Positions 1-12,300 of a stretch of 64,000 nt of DNA are shown here, in pieces. The stretch covers positions 167,258 through 231,257 of the forward strand of contig OENT01000088.1 of the NCBI GenBank assembly GCA_900239685.1. Reading direction: 5' to 3'. The position numbers were made by a program, and so were the translations under genes. How positions within the stretch are numbered: position 1 is the stretch's first letter; each line of letters starts with the position of its first letter. The notes under the pieces are model-generated. The model saw only the letters and a list, made by a program, of their open reading frames with translations, was not told where the DNA came from and made no database searches. The DNA is from Rotaria macrura. Lineage: Eukaryota; Rotifera; Eurotatoria; Philodinida; Philodinidae.

Positions 1-762
1 ATTTAACAAGAAGTTCTTGTAATTTAGATCTAAACTTATCAAAGATAGATTTTACTAAAACAAATATTATAATCGAACCGAATCTGTTCATGATGATTGC
101 AGGATTCGGACATAATTTGATCGAGATAAATGTTAACTAACATTGTATGAAGTTCATCGGTCTAAAATCAGCAATTGACTTTCTAATTTCACATTGAACA
201 ACGAGATACATACGAACAGTTTCATAATCATAACTTATTCCTAGTCTAGTTACACTTCTACTGAACGACTTGGAAAACAAAAATGTCAAAATTTTAGAAA
301 TATAGAAATGAAGTTCATCGAAATGGATACTCAAGTAGAAAGTAGTATTCTCACATTTTCTTCGTCATGTCGAAAATAGCATTGTTTATTGTCTGAGTTT
401 AACTTTCGACCCGGCGACTTATCATATCAAAGAAAAATTAGCCTTTTTCTTGAATGTAAAACTTACCTTCTTTGCTCTAGTAATATTGACATCTAGCTTC
501 ATCACACAGATCTATGAAATTCCTCTATTTGAATGATAACAATGCTCGCAGCTGATTTTATGATAAATATATCGCAAACATTAGAACAAGGTTGGAAACG
601 ACTGACGCATTATTTCTTCTTGTTTTCAGTAGATTACTATTTAGGAGTTTTAAACCATAGATTTCTTGCATTAGTTGAACTTTTCGTCGCCGGTTTATAC
701 CATCACTTAAACTTATGTTTCACTAATGAATATATATTTGAATTCTATTCAAAGAAGAATTA
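1..762. other. Left edge, no supported gene
   Basis: No ORF here looks like a conserved protein. It lies downstream of the minus-strand TGFBRAP1 exons, so missing 3' exons of that gene could be here, but I could not fix any by homology. A splice-flanked 45-base open stretch at 467-511 (minus) was considered and not accepted. Confidence 0.4.
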
Positions 763-1149
763 GAGTTACAACAAAGGGGGAACCAGCTGATTTATGAGAT
801 TTTTCTGATTTTTGTGTAGTCAAAAAGTGAGTACACTCTAGAATCGGTCAGTGTGTCCTAGAGTCCTGAAGGTTAACCTTAGCCTACCCTAACCTGTCCT
901 AACCCATAGGTTAGGTTAGGTTTAGGTTGCAAAGCTCATAGGTTAGGTTACGTTAGGTTAAGGTAAGGTTACAAAAAAAATCCAGGGATAAAATTAAGGA
1001 TGAGTTCATGTAGATAAAACCTTTATAGAGCTGAACTTGATATCCACTTGTGAAATCTCTTTTGGTCAAAAGCACTGGACAGAGTGATATTAGAATCTAA
1101 TTTCATTGAATAGAATAAAACCGAATGGGAAAACAATGATTCATTGTTT

Positions 1150-1515
1150 CCCAAGCAGACAAACATTTGGAAAAACGCGTTTAAAAGCACAATCGGGAAC
1201 GCCAATTGTGAGTCACTAACGCTCATTAACAAAACGCAAGAAACGCGTTTTTTACGCAGAATTTTCACTTTCTGAGCGTGAAAACGGATAAAAACTCTAA
1301 TTCTGATTGTTTAAACGCATTGACTTTCAAGTCGTCGAATAGTTGTGCGTTTTAACGCTCTGGACTAGAGTTTTTATCCGTTTTCACGCTCGGAAAGTGA
1401 AAACTCTGCGTAAAAAATGCGTTTCTTGCGTTTTGTTAATGAGCGTTAGTGACTCACAATCGGAGTTCCCGATTGTGGTTTTAAACGCGTTTTTCCAAAT
1501 GTTTGTCTGCCTGGG
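1150..1515. mobile_element. 366-bp foldback element nested in the hAT element
   Basis: Two arms of about 150 bp (1150-1299 and 1366-1515) are near-perfect reverse complements around a loop of about 66 bp. The ends read CCCA(A/G)GCAGACAAACATT. The arms contain repeated AACGC / GCGTT motifs and are richer in CpG than their surroundings. I find no convincing target-site duplication. It sits upstream of the transposase remnant. It is a non-autonomous palindromic element with no coding capacity; family unknown. Confidence 0.75.
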
Positions 1516-1685
1516 TTAGTACTATTTCTGATACAAGCTGACGAGTTCAGTCAGTTTTGACTGTTTTTTCGAGTAAGAGTGCATAAATGTAATATTCAAT
1601 GTCTATTAAATCATCTCGACATACCATTGATTAGAAAAAGAAAGAAATATTAAATTTATTGAAGCAAGGAAAAGTTATTACGACA

Positions 1686-2088
1686 ATGGAATCTCCATCT
1701 TCATCGAATGGTACATTTTGGTCAAGCCTGCTTAGAATAGATAATCCAAATGGTGAATGTGCTTTTGAACCGTTCGTTCAATGTGCTATATGTCAACAGA
1801 TCTTAGTCTATGAACCGAAAAATGGAACAACTACTATTAGTTCTCATGTTCAAAGTTGTATAAAAAAGCGACGTCAAACAAGGAAATATCAATTAAAAAG
1901 TATTTGAAAAAAGATTTAACTATACCCTCTACAGATAAACAAATGATTACATTAGCTTGCTCTAAGTACTGTGCTTTTGATATGCAATCATTTAATAGTG
2001 TCAATGGTAATGGCTTTCAACAACTATGCCAAGTATTAATAGAGTTGGGTTATAAATATGGTGAGTCAAAAGCTCCACTACCTTATGC
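1686..2088 (+). pseudogene. hAT transposase N-terminal remnant (BED zinc finger plus start of core)
   Basis: The first reading frame (ATG at 1686) encodes a BED-type zinc finger: a Cys-x2-Cys pair in FVQCAICQQIL, followed by a His-x3-Cys pair in HVQSC. The second frame, entered near 1860-1890, continues with the post-finger region of hAT transposases (SIKKYLKKDL, then CSKYCAFDMQSF and GNGFQQLCQVLIELGYKYG). The two halves are in different frames, so a frameshift has broken the gene. The sequence then runs straight into a copy of the element's own left end at 2089, so the RNase-H-like catalytic domain is absent. It cannot encode an active transposase. Confidence 0.8.
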
Positions 2089-2952
2089 TAGAGTCTTGCA
2101 GGTTAACCTTAACCTACCCTAACCTATAGGTTAGGTTAGGGTAGGTTAAGGTTACGAAGTCAATAGGTTAGGTTAGGATAAGGTTACGAAGTTATTCAGT
2201 AGGTTAGGTTTAAGTTACAAAAAAGTAGTAACCTGCAGGACTCTAGTGTGTCCGGCCATCCGTCTGTTTACACGATAACTCTTTAAAAATACATTCGATT
2301 GAGCTGAAATTTTGTGTACAGAATTTTCTCATCAATATATCTCGGTCGAGTTCGAAGATGAGAAGGATCCGGCTAGAAATGGCTGAGTTATCGAAAAAAT
2401 TGTCATTATTGACCAAACGATCCCTGAGGGGGTGTACAGGCATTTTGTCAAAAAACAATTTTTTCTCAGAATTATCCACAACGTATATAAATCGACTCAG
2501 TCTTCAACGTTGATTCCGAATCTGATATTAGTTTTGAATCAAATCGTAGCTTTCTAACAAGACATCGCCTGAAAATGGTCTGAAAATGCACAAAAACTGC
2601 ATCCAGAAACCAACTGCCTAGATATGCCTCAGATGACCACTAGTTTTTGGGTTTCCCAAAAGGGTCTACCAGGATACTTCTTCTGTACACACATTCTAGA
2701 ATGGCTGATTTGTCTCATTCACTTTTTGAATTACACATAACTTTCAGACTTAAGTCCGAAGTTTTCATATTTATTTTGATTTAAAATTGATTTGAAATCA
2801 AAAAAATCAGCTGTTTTCCCCTTGGTTACAACTCATCGTGTGTGTGAATAAATCAACATGATCCATGCTTCTTGATTATGTTCTTAATTAGAATTTCTTG
2901 ACATGAAACACAACCTAATTATTACACAATCAATATGAAGTGATAAACATAC

Positions 2953-5900
2953 TTCAAGCATCAATTTAAATACGGCTTGTTCAAGATAATTTCTCAACGC
3001 CATTGGATATAATCTTAATAGTGTAATAACCTGATTTGAATTAAATGGATCATCACTCAATTCATTTTGATATTTGCCAATGAATATCTAAACATGAATA
3101 TTTGTCTATTAGATTCAACTTGAAAATAGATAATATTCTCTAAAAAACTTTTATCGCAAGTTCTTGTTCATGTTGTTGCAATAGCCACTTCGCCACAGAA
3201 AATTCCAATGATCGATCAAGATTTCTCTCTAGAACATATTTACCGATGATCCAAATACCAGGAAATGTATCATCATTAGAATAATCGTTCAATATAATTC
3301 TACGCTAAATGGAAAAACAAACAGAAAAACAAACATTTTTCAGCTATTCAAAACATTGTTACAGCAAAAGACTTCATTACTTTTTCCAAATATCAATGGC
3401 CTGTTCATGTTTATCGTGTGCAGAATAAATTATTGCTGTACCATGATAAAATTTATTGTGAAAAAGCATTTCATGGCAATCGATTGAAATGTATGAAGCA
3501 TGTTTTTCAAGAAAGTCGATAATTTTATCACGTGGTTTTATTATTAAGTAAGCTTTTAATAGAGATGTATAGTAATCCTAAAAAAGTATTTGTTTCATAC
3601 AGTATTATCCATTGTTGTTAGAAAATTGTATAGTTGCTCGTTGTAACAAGCTTTTTTTTTCAAAATATTTCGAGCAAGACAAAAAAAGGAAATGATATGT
3701 AACATCAAAGTCTTAAAGAAAGAATACAAAAGCTTTATGTTTTCTTTTCGAAAGAAATTCTTGTCTAAAGAAAGCGACTACCTATATGTATTGTCAATCT
3801 TGTAGAAGGTATTCATCATATTCGTCAGAGTGAAAGGGATACAGAATGCGTAAGTAATTGCATAGTCTATACATCGTTCACAGCATTGTCGAAATGTTAA
3901 AAAAAATAAAACTTACACATTACTATTTAGACAATGATGAGTATGAATCGAAGCGACTCTTCTAGAGGTACAACAATCTTGTGTCCTGAGACGAACTTAA
4001 ATAATAAGTATACTACCACGAAATGTTATACGAATTTCATGTTAATAGAAATTTTGTTAGAATTCAAATTCTAATGATTGTAATCGTCTAGAAAGAATAA
4101 TTATCATCGTCCACATTGAATTTCTGCCAAGTGGTACAGTTACACAAATTCATCTATCGTCATACTCTCAATTATAGATTTCTCTGGTTAGTCATACGCC
4201 GTCTTCTCTATACTGTCTGTTTTGCCTCGCGTTACAGAATCTTGATAATTTAAAAGAAACATACGAAATTCAGTTTTCATAGTTCATTTACTAATATCAG
4301 TTAATCTTATGTTGCCCTTTGCTAATGGATTTCGGTTTTTTAGAGTACAATCAAAGGAAATTATTTTTCTTCTCCATGCTATCCATGCGAATATGTATGA
4401 CTCTTGCTATGGAATTTCCTCGTGAGTAACTCATTGTCTATACAGACGAATTATCTTTGATCGTTGCTTTTCTTTGCACTTACTGATTGACGTGAAAATT
4501 CCTCTCTTCGCTTTGTCATATAATCACAAAATCCATTTAACCATAGAACATATTGACTTTTCGTACTTTCATTCAATTCTGGCCAAAGACATTTCAATGG
4601 TAGAAAATTTGGTATCTGCATCATAATTTCATGAAAATCTAAATTAATCTCATCGAATAAATGTAATGCTCGAATAATATTCATCGCATTGAATTCAATA
4701 AAACCAATACGTTTTTTTGTCGACAGTACGATAGGATTTGTACGTCGTTGTTCAATCGATGAACAATTATTTTCAGCTAATATCAATGCTTCTTGCAATC
4801 GATATGTTTCCAATAGTTGATCGATTTGTTCTTCTATGTTAAGGGATTCAAGAAAATAAACATTATCTTTACTGTTTATCAGAATATTATTTCTATTTTC
4901 TTGTGGAATATTTATTAAACTTCGACAATTCTTTAAAGGTATCTGTTGTTTTATTTGATCATCTAAATAACTAAAAGAATAAATATTATGTAGTTATCTC
5001 TTATTTTCTCGTCGTATTTTAATACATTTTAATTAAAGAAAAATATAAATAAATACCTGTAAATATGAATATAATCCGTGACAAGTACAATTATGTATGG
5101 ATGTGAATAGATAAAATCATTTGGTTCACTAATAAACACAATTGGAGTACGCTGACTTGTGCCGTCAAGTGACGTTGCGATACCAATATTCGAACCATGA
5201 AGAAGATATTCACCCTTGAAAATAAGAATTGTTCTTCTATAGATACATGTACAAGTATTGATGTAAAATATCTTCAATGCAATTAAATTAACTTCACTGT
5301 TCAAATCGAACAGTTCATGATTAAAACATTTGAATCTAGTCAATAGATTCTTATCATCAATAGACTTCGATACCTTAGATTTAAACATATGAACAATTAA
5401 TCATAGAATTATGAACACTTATCTAGTCGCTTACTTTCACTTCTGCAAAATTATGATAAAATTCTATTCAATCCACTTGTAACGTAGCAATCTTTAGTTT
5501 TGTTTACGACACTATTCATTTTATTCCTTGAGAATCATTAAAGAATACCAGCCACTCTTTCAGCCAGAAATGTAAAAATAAATTCGAATTCTATAGATAG
5601 ATTGAACATTTCTTCTTTCAATATTCTCTTGAATAAACTCAATCTAAACTTTCTCTAATTTCCTATTCAATTTTAAGATATTTCTCATATTTCACATATA
5701 TTAATTTTTGCATATGTCTTAAATTCGACATGATACACAATGGACGCCGTTGTAGTTGTGATACTTGGAGTTATTTTCAAGAAGTATAATCGAGCGTCTT
5801 CGTTTCTGAGTTTCCTACCCGATGTTACCAAGAACCGAAGTCCAGAACCCCGGTGTTGACGCACAATCTTGGCTTATTTCTCTTATAGAAGAAAAGTAAG

Positions 5901-7200
5901 TGAAATTGTTACATAAACTTAATTCTTCGTGTGAGAGATAGTATAAGACTTCTCAGAAAAATATTTCAGGGCAGAAAGTTATAATAGAGCAGGATGCAGT
6001 GATGAGGAAAACTTGAAAAGAAGCCGTCCAAATTCTTTTTTTCTTCCGAGAACGTATGTCTCATTATTTATTGCGCTCTATCCATGATAAAAATTTCAGT
6101 TTGATCAGTCGTATCACATTCGACAAGTACAAATAGTTCAGGAAAACGGACGGACGTTAATATTTGAAATGCGAAGAATTTCAAAAGAAAAAAAAATCGA
6201 AACAGTTTTCTTTCGATTATATTGTATTTCAGAAAATGAAAAGTGGATACATACTGGTTTAATATTAGTGAATTTTGCTACTGTAGTAGTAGTATCATTC
6301 AATGTAAATATAGTCTGTAAAGAACCTATTGATCGATGATCTTTATTCATTGCGGGTTTGTAAGCAAAATAACTTGCTTTTGAACATGCTAGGATACCAC
6401 ATTCATCCATGGCCTTAAATAAAACGAAATTCATATTGTCGAAAATTTTCAATGAAAATTATCTTTACGATTGATATCAATGAATCTTGTACAGATATTT
6501 CTTGTATCAAATTAATATTCGTCCGATCAAGTTGATAGATTTGTAATTTATTACGTTTCGTGGATGCACATATCTAATTATTTGAAAAACAAAAGAAAAC
6601 AAAATTCTTATGTTCAGAACTTTTTAATTACATTACATCAACGGATGCTCCTTGTATGGGTTTGCTTGAAACAGCGAATGTGATGATATTTTTCAATTTT
6701 ATATTTGGTACAATCTAAGAAGAAAAAACAATAAAAATAACTAGAACGTATTGAAAACATTTGAATTGAAAAACATTTTTACTTGTAAATTATCACTATT
6801 AAGTACTTGCATAAGATTATCACTTAATGCAATAAGTCGATGGAGAAACATAACGAGTCTGATTTTTCCTATTGATTTTTTCTAAATAATTAAATTCAAG
6901 TATTCAAAGGAAAACAATAGTCGAATAAATTATTCTCATACCGTTCCAAGGTTAACACTACCCGTACAATGACATTCAAATTCTTTTTGTTCTGGATTTA
7001 TTGACTTTTTTCGTAAAGAATATTTGTGAACACAACTAGGAATAGGAGATTATTGAAGTTACAAAGAATAATGTCAATATAAATTTCTTTTTCATATCCA
7101 AACATGAAATCGGATTGACATTTACTTAATGTGATAGAACGATACACCTCGAATTAAATCTACAGAGAAGGACACATTTTCCGTGTCAATGAAGTCAAAA
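2953..7200 (-). CDS. TGFBRAP1: TGF-beta receptor-associated protein 1 (CORVET tethering subunit), partial model
   Basis: TGFBRAP1 (yeast Vps3-like) is a CORVET subunit that tethers early endosomes with Rab5. The exons I can join (minus) are 7200-7126 (tentative), 7035-6942, 6881-6783, 6714-6637, 6573-6469, 6413-6255, 5214-5057, 4970-4484, 3577-3381, 3299-3149 and 3087-2953. Phases agree wherever neighbouring exons meet. The N-terminal part is a CNH domain, ending in a stretch with SQRTPIVFISEP that matches this family. Next comes the helical clathrin-repeat region (EEQIDQLLETYRLQEALILA, then FIEFNAMNIIRALHLF and FLEKH), and finally RLYPMALRNYLEQAVF. TGFBRAP1 fits better than the paralogue VPS39. 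Not resolved: the start codon, possibly an in-frame exon between 6254 and 5215, and the C-terminus, which would lie beyond the transposon block at 763-2834 or be lost. Confidence 0.82.
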
Positions 7201-8924
7201 CTATTTCTTATTCATGACAAACATAAATATTTGAAGAAGAAACAGTAACAATTTAATTGTACAAACAATTGAAATAAATTCACGATGTCACACTTCTAAG
7301 TGATAACTAACTCTTGAGTTCGAATAATTTACACAATATAGGTTCTCAAAACAATATGAACATTCTTAAATGACATCTGACCAAAAGCTAACGATCGCTC
7401 ACAATGTTTCGTTTTGTATTACACTTCCATGTTCTTTCGTGTTCTTAAAGTAAACAGAAAGAATGTGTAAGTTTCGATTTACAACTTCGAACATAACAGA
7501 CTTCGACGGTATTGCAAAAGTATGAGCATTTTCGATTGCATCAATCTATTCTCAAATCTGAATATCGTAATTTGTCGTTGGGCATGAGTAGAAAATGAAA
7601 AAGAAAGAATCCATATCTTTTTGCTCTTCTTCTATCGTATGATGAGTGAAAGAAAATCTTAGGATCTTTTCCTAATTTGATAATTCGAAGATATACATAA
7701 ATCTTAGTCAAATGTGAGTTGACATTCACTAATACTTCTTATTAAAAAGAAAACAAACAGATCTATCACTTTGTGGGGAATATATTCAACGTTGATACAT
7801 TTCTTCAAAGAACTATGACCAGTACGCATTCATATCTTAGTACTGAATGAATTTTGCATTGAAAATTTCTTAAAAATGTTTTTCTTCATTGATTAAATTG
7901 TTCATCATATGAAACATTTAACGGATCCTATGTATTAAAGAGAACAGAGTACTCGTACATTTCTTTTTCTTTTGTTCGAAATAAGTATTCGAATCGATTT
8001 GATTAAACTTGTCATTTTACCTTTCAATTACTCGTTCGTTCTCGGACAAAGCATAGATATCTATATATTTATATGTATGTATGAAGTAAAGGGTGTCACA
8101 ATGTCATTTCATTGATTAATTCTCTTATACACATATATGTACACTATCACATACATCCATTACTTTAAATCGATAACATGAAGAAATGTACGTGATATTA
8201 AAATGTCATTCATACAAAAGGTTAAATATCTATATATAAGTAGAATAATGGACGAATGATCGATTGATGAAACCAGTCAGTTTTTTTAAAATTAATTTAT
8301 CCATATAGCAGGTGTCTTCAATATCATAATTTTCTTATCACTGATATCACAGCAGACAGCAAATACGCTCTTTCCTGATATATATATATAGATGTGTGTG
8401 CCTATAACAACGCCTCTTTTATACAAGACGAAATCGTACAGACAATTAATCATATTTTGCTCATTACACAAACAACAACAAAAACGGAACGAGACATGAG
8501 TACCCTGCAGGCAACTATAATTTAGCTGCATAATCGGTTAATCGAAGTGTACGTTAAAGCCTTTTTTTTTCGTATGAATGATTGAAAGTTTATTGACATA
8601 AGTTCTTTTTTTTCTATGTTCAAGAAATGAACACACACGCATACACACACACACACACGCATGTATATTGAGTTCAATTACCACTTGGCTAGCATCGATT
8701 ATTTATCTTGATCATAGAGCACTAGGCAAATATCATTTAAAAGTATTGAACGTGTTCATAATCTATATGTATACTCGACATATAAACGTATTCAATTGAT
8801 ACAGCAATGTGAATAACGAACGTCTGACATTGATAGGATATTGATGTAATATTTCATGAGAGAAAATTCAACCGTATAGGAAAATTCACCGGATGTTGTC
8901 AATTGAAATTGTTTTTTATCTGTT
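7201..8924. other. Non-coding stretch
   Basis: No conserved coding exon seen. It should contain the promoter and first exon of TGFBRAP1, whose N-terminal codons I could not locate. A CA-rich microsatellite lies at about 8629-8662, and a TA-rich patch near 8055-8080. Confidence 0.4.
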
Positions 8925-9392
8925 TTAATTAAACGATAATGAGATAGATATAATAAATAGAAAATATATTGTTAGATAATTAATATTCATTTTCCATGAT
9001 GAAGATTTATCGTTCATTGATGAATTTATTGATTCTAATGATAGATTTATACCACATGATTCATATTCATTTATTTTTGCTTGTTTATATTGACGTTTTA
9101 GTTGTATGGTTAAACATTGCCTTTCATCAAGTAATGAACGAAAACAATCACGTAAACGTGAATAGACATTGCAATAATTGTCAAGTTGATCGGCATATGA
9201 CAAATCTTGTATACAATTTTCAAATTTAAATTGACAAAATTGAGGACGAAATGGTGGTAACGAACCGAGAATATGATATAATAGATTAGATGAGTGATCG
9301 TCTTGATGTAGTTCAGTGAAACAATATTTCGCAATCGTCAATACAACGAGTGATTGATAGAAAATTTTTAAAGTTTGATTTATTATAATCAT
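8925..9392 (-). CDS. Hypothetical secreted, cysteine-rich, possibly GPI-anchored protein
   Basis: Single-exon ORF of 155 residues starting at an ATG. I do not recognise the family. Residues about 8-24 form a hydrophobic segment that could be a signal peptide. The middle has cysteines at 53, 60, 74, 83, 93 and 113 (plus 24), in a pattern like YCNVYSRLRDCF followed ten residues later by another Cys. Three N-glycosylation sequons are visible near residues 5, 116 and 123. The C-terminus (about 139-155, NYLTIYFLFIISISLSFN) is a hydrophobic tail after a Ser/Asn-rich stretch, which is the layout of a GPI-anchor signal. It lies just upstream of TGFBRAP1 on the same strand. It could be a small surface protein; it could also be a chance ORF, since this is AT-rich DNA. 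Confidence 0.5.
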   Translation of the reverse strand: MIIINQTLKIFYQSLVVLTIAKYCFTELHQDDHSSNLLYHILGSLPPFRPQFCQFKFENCIQDLSYADQLDNYCNVYSRLRDCFRSLLDERQCLTIQLKRQYKQAKINEYESCGINLSLESINSSMNDKSSSWKMNINYLTIYFLFIISISLSFN

Positions 9393-12300
9393 GAAAGCAA
9401 AAAATAATAATGATAATATTCAACTAAATCGACCCACAACGATGAAATGAATATGTATATCTATACAGGAAGAAGACTTCTAATTTACATTGCTATTGCT
9501 GTTGAGTGCACAACATGTCGAAAGAGAAACGAGACGAGACAATAATGATGATGAAGAATGGCGAAGCAGAAATATGATAGAGCATTTTTCTTCTCCCTCC
9601 CTCTCTTGCTCTCTGCCTTTCTCTCTTTCTCTTACACTGTGTCCAGTTCAAGAAATGAATGAGAAGGAAGACAAAAAAAAATGTCCACTTCTATGTTCAC
9701 TATGATTATAGGAGAGAATTTACGCTATACAAACTAGTGATTACGATGAATGAATGAATAAATGAATGAATGGAATAAATGACCAGCGGCGACGACTACT
9801 CTTTACTCGGTGTTAAGAAAAAAGAACAGGCGGGGGGGGGGGGAGGAAATCCGTTGTATCACAGCATGAAATAAAATCTATTTACAAAGAGAACATCATT
9901 TATAACAACAGAGACAAATTCATACTAACCTAATTGATTGATCGTTATCATTCTCCTCTTTTCTATCCCTATTTCAACTCTAGTCAATAATCTATGTAGT
10001 GAAAGTTTCTTATTTTTTCTAAATTTATGCATAATTATTTCTCTTCATGATACATTTTATGATTGACTATCAATTGATCTAAATAGTTGCTTGTCATTGT
10101 CACAGATCGTTTCCTGCTTTTGTCAACAAAAGGCTATTTAAAATGTCAAGTATTACTCGTTTTACAGTCAATCAATATGTATATTTTGTATGATAATCAC
10201 GTATTCATCACAAGTAATAAACACTTTCAATTACTGATAAACTTTCAAGTGACTAACAAATACAACAATACGAAGATATGCAGACAGAAGAGAGACTATG
10301 ATCAAAGAATTTCAAATGAAATAAATCTTGCATGATAAGAAATAATTAAGAAATGTATCAGGCAATCGTATGACAACATTTCAATTCGTTTTTTCTCTGA
10401 TCATTTTCTTTCTCAAGGCTCTTCCGACGACATCTTTCACTATTTGCTATTCAAATAATCATACACTATTGTAAGCGCATCCTTTTCTTTTATTTCTTTT
10501 GAAAATGTCATTATCTCGAAGGTATTCTTCAATTCATAAAATTGTATAAATATATTTGTATAGAAAGAGAATCTAATGTGTAAGTGACATCGAAAAAAGC
10601 AGATGATGAAAAATAAATAGTGGGTCGATCATCGTTTTTTCTCTTTTCATAAGTAAGATATCGATTTTCATTCGTGCCTCGATAGATGTTAGACTCTTGA
10701 TTCTACACTATCTTTACACATTTCATCGCCTGTCGGCCACATCGCCAAATAGAGAACGAGAAAAGCGCTTGATATGCATTATGAGCAGAATGGTACCACC
10801 GCGTTTCGACGTATCTATAATTTATCTTAATAAAAAAAAAAACGAAGGGACGCAACATGTGCACAAGTGCAACACGTTCGCTTAGATATCTCTGTGAAGG
10901 GGGATGGTGAGGAAGGAAGCCTTTCTCTTTTTTCCTGTAGTACAGCCAATGGGTGGTTCGAGATACAAGTTAGTCGAGCTCTTTATATGTTATCATAGGC
11001 CTTGAGGGACAAACAAATATGATTCATGTGAAAAAGTTTTCTCTTTCATCGATTAAAACTGAATATCGATGTCTATTGTTTACATGATGAAATAAATATA
11101 AAATTCAAGAAAGATTGAGAAGTTATAAGTTAATTACTTTCTAATCTTCAATGTTTGTATGAAGGAGTATTACATGAGAATCTGATCAAATGAAAAAAAA
11201 ATGTGATCCTTATGACCTCCGCATACATTTAAATATCATTCATTGATATTGGATACAACTAAATATGCAAGCGAACTATAATGATACTGAATCAAGTCAA
11301 CTCATCTGTATTTTGAATGAACAACAGCACGAATAACTTACCCATCAGTAGTTGCAATATATAAATCATTGATGCAAGTAGAAAATGAATGAGATGTTGA
11401 TATTGAATCATAACTTATATCAATACATTCGATCTTATAAGAAGAAAAAAAAGAAAACGATTTTTTTAGAATTGAAGTTTCGCACAAACAGCTTATTCAA
11501 GTTTTACATGATTGCACAAGCACTATATCTTTTTGTTTTATAAAATGATTTCTAACTAAAATATTCTCGATTATAGAGATTATATAATACACGATTGAAT
11601 CCATTTCATAGATCAGATTATTAATTAAAACGAAAGATTGTACGATAATAATTTTAATCGAGAACATAGCGTCAAAAGATTAAATTAGATGAAAATTCAA
11701 TTATGGTTTTAAAGACAGGATTGTTTATTAACAGCAGCATGATCACTATTTACCTCTCCTATGTGACTATTGAATTGATGAGATCGAGACCAAATAGAAT
11801 TTATTGAAAATATATCAAGTGTCATGTAGATAATTAATCTAAATAAATATAATTTACTTTTGATTACTTCTACTTTTATAAATATTTATAATAGTAATTA
11901 AGAGAAATATGATGCACGATAGATAATTTTATTTACTTTCGTTGTAATTTGAGCTATCATTTGTATTATATTAATCCAGTAAATCGAATAGACTTCTACT
12001 ATCATCAAAAGTAAGAAAATCTTGATAGAAAATATCTACTCATGTTATTGATCATGAAAACATTGCTGCTTAAATTTCATTGAAATTAGAGTTTCATTTT
12101 TATTTTCTAAAGATGCATTCATACTTTCTTTCAATGACAACATTCAACAACAATAATCAGGCAATATGGAGAGAACGTTTTGGAAATTGTGATTTACAAT
12201 CAATCACTTATTGATTTTGCCATTCAAAAACTTTCAATTGAGTAGTATGATTATCATTCATTCAATTCAATAGAATTTCGTTTGAAAAAGAGCAGTTCTT

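Larger units (their letters stand above)
859..2245 (+). mobile_element. hAT-family transposon, degraded, with 8-bp target duplication
   Basis: The ends are near-perfect inverted repeats starting TAGAGTCCTG(A/C)AGGTTA. They are flanked by the identical octamer GTGTGTCC at 851-858 and 2246-2253. An 8-bp duplication and TAG-starting ends are hAT hallmarks, and a hAT-type transposase start lies inside. Subterminal regions at about 868-973 and 2105-2220 are full of GGTTA/TAACC units in both orientations, as expected for clustered transposase-binding sites. The element is not autonomous: the transposase is frameshifted and stops at a second copy of the left end (2089), so the catalytic part is missing. 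Confidence 0.85.
763..2834. mobile_element. Outer TIR element, split by a nested hAT element
   Basis: Terminal inverted repeats of about 31 bp lie at 763-793 and 2804-2834 (left end begins gagttacaacaaaggggg; roughly 26 of 31 positions pair). If the inner hAT element and one target-site copy are removed, the remaining sequence reads on as one unit of about 680 bp. That unit has no coding capacity I can see, so it looks like a non-autonomous DNA element. I see no clear target-site duplication around it. The family is not identified. It lies just downstream of the last recognised TGFBRAP1 exon, so probably in an intron or the 3' region of that gene. Confidence 0.65.

Noticed and set aside
467..511. 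Possible 45-base minus-strand exon of TGFBRAP1
   Set aside because: It is open and flanked by AG/GT, but the 15 encoded residues do not clearly match the C-terminus, and no flanking exon could be joined.
533..763. 76-residue plus-strand ORF
   Set aside because: No ATG context, domain or composition supports it; it ends at the transposon boundary.
868..973. Interstitial telomere array (TTAGG-like)
   Set aside because: The same units recur in inverted orientation at the other end, inside a hAT element with an 8-bp target duplication, so they are better read as subterminal transposon repeats.
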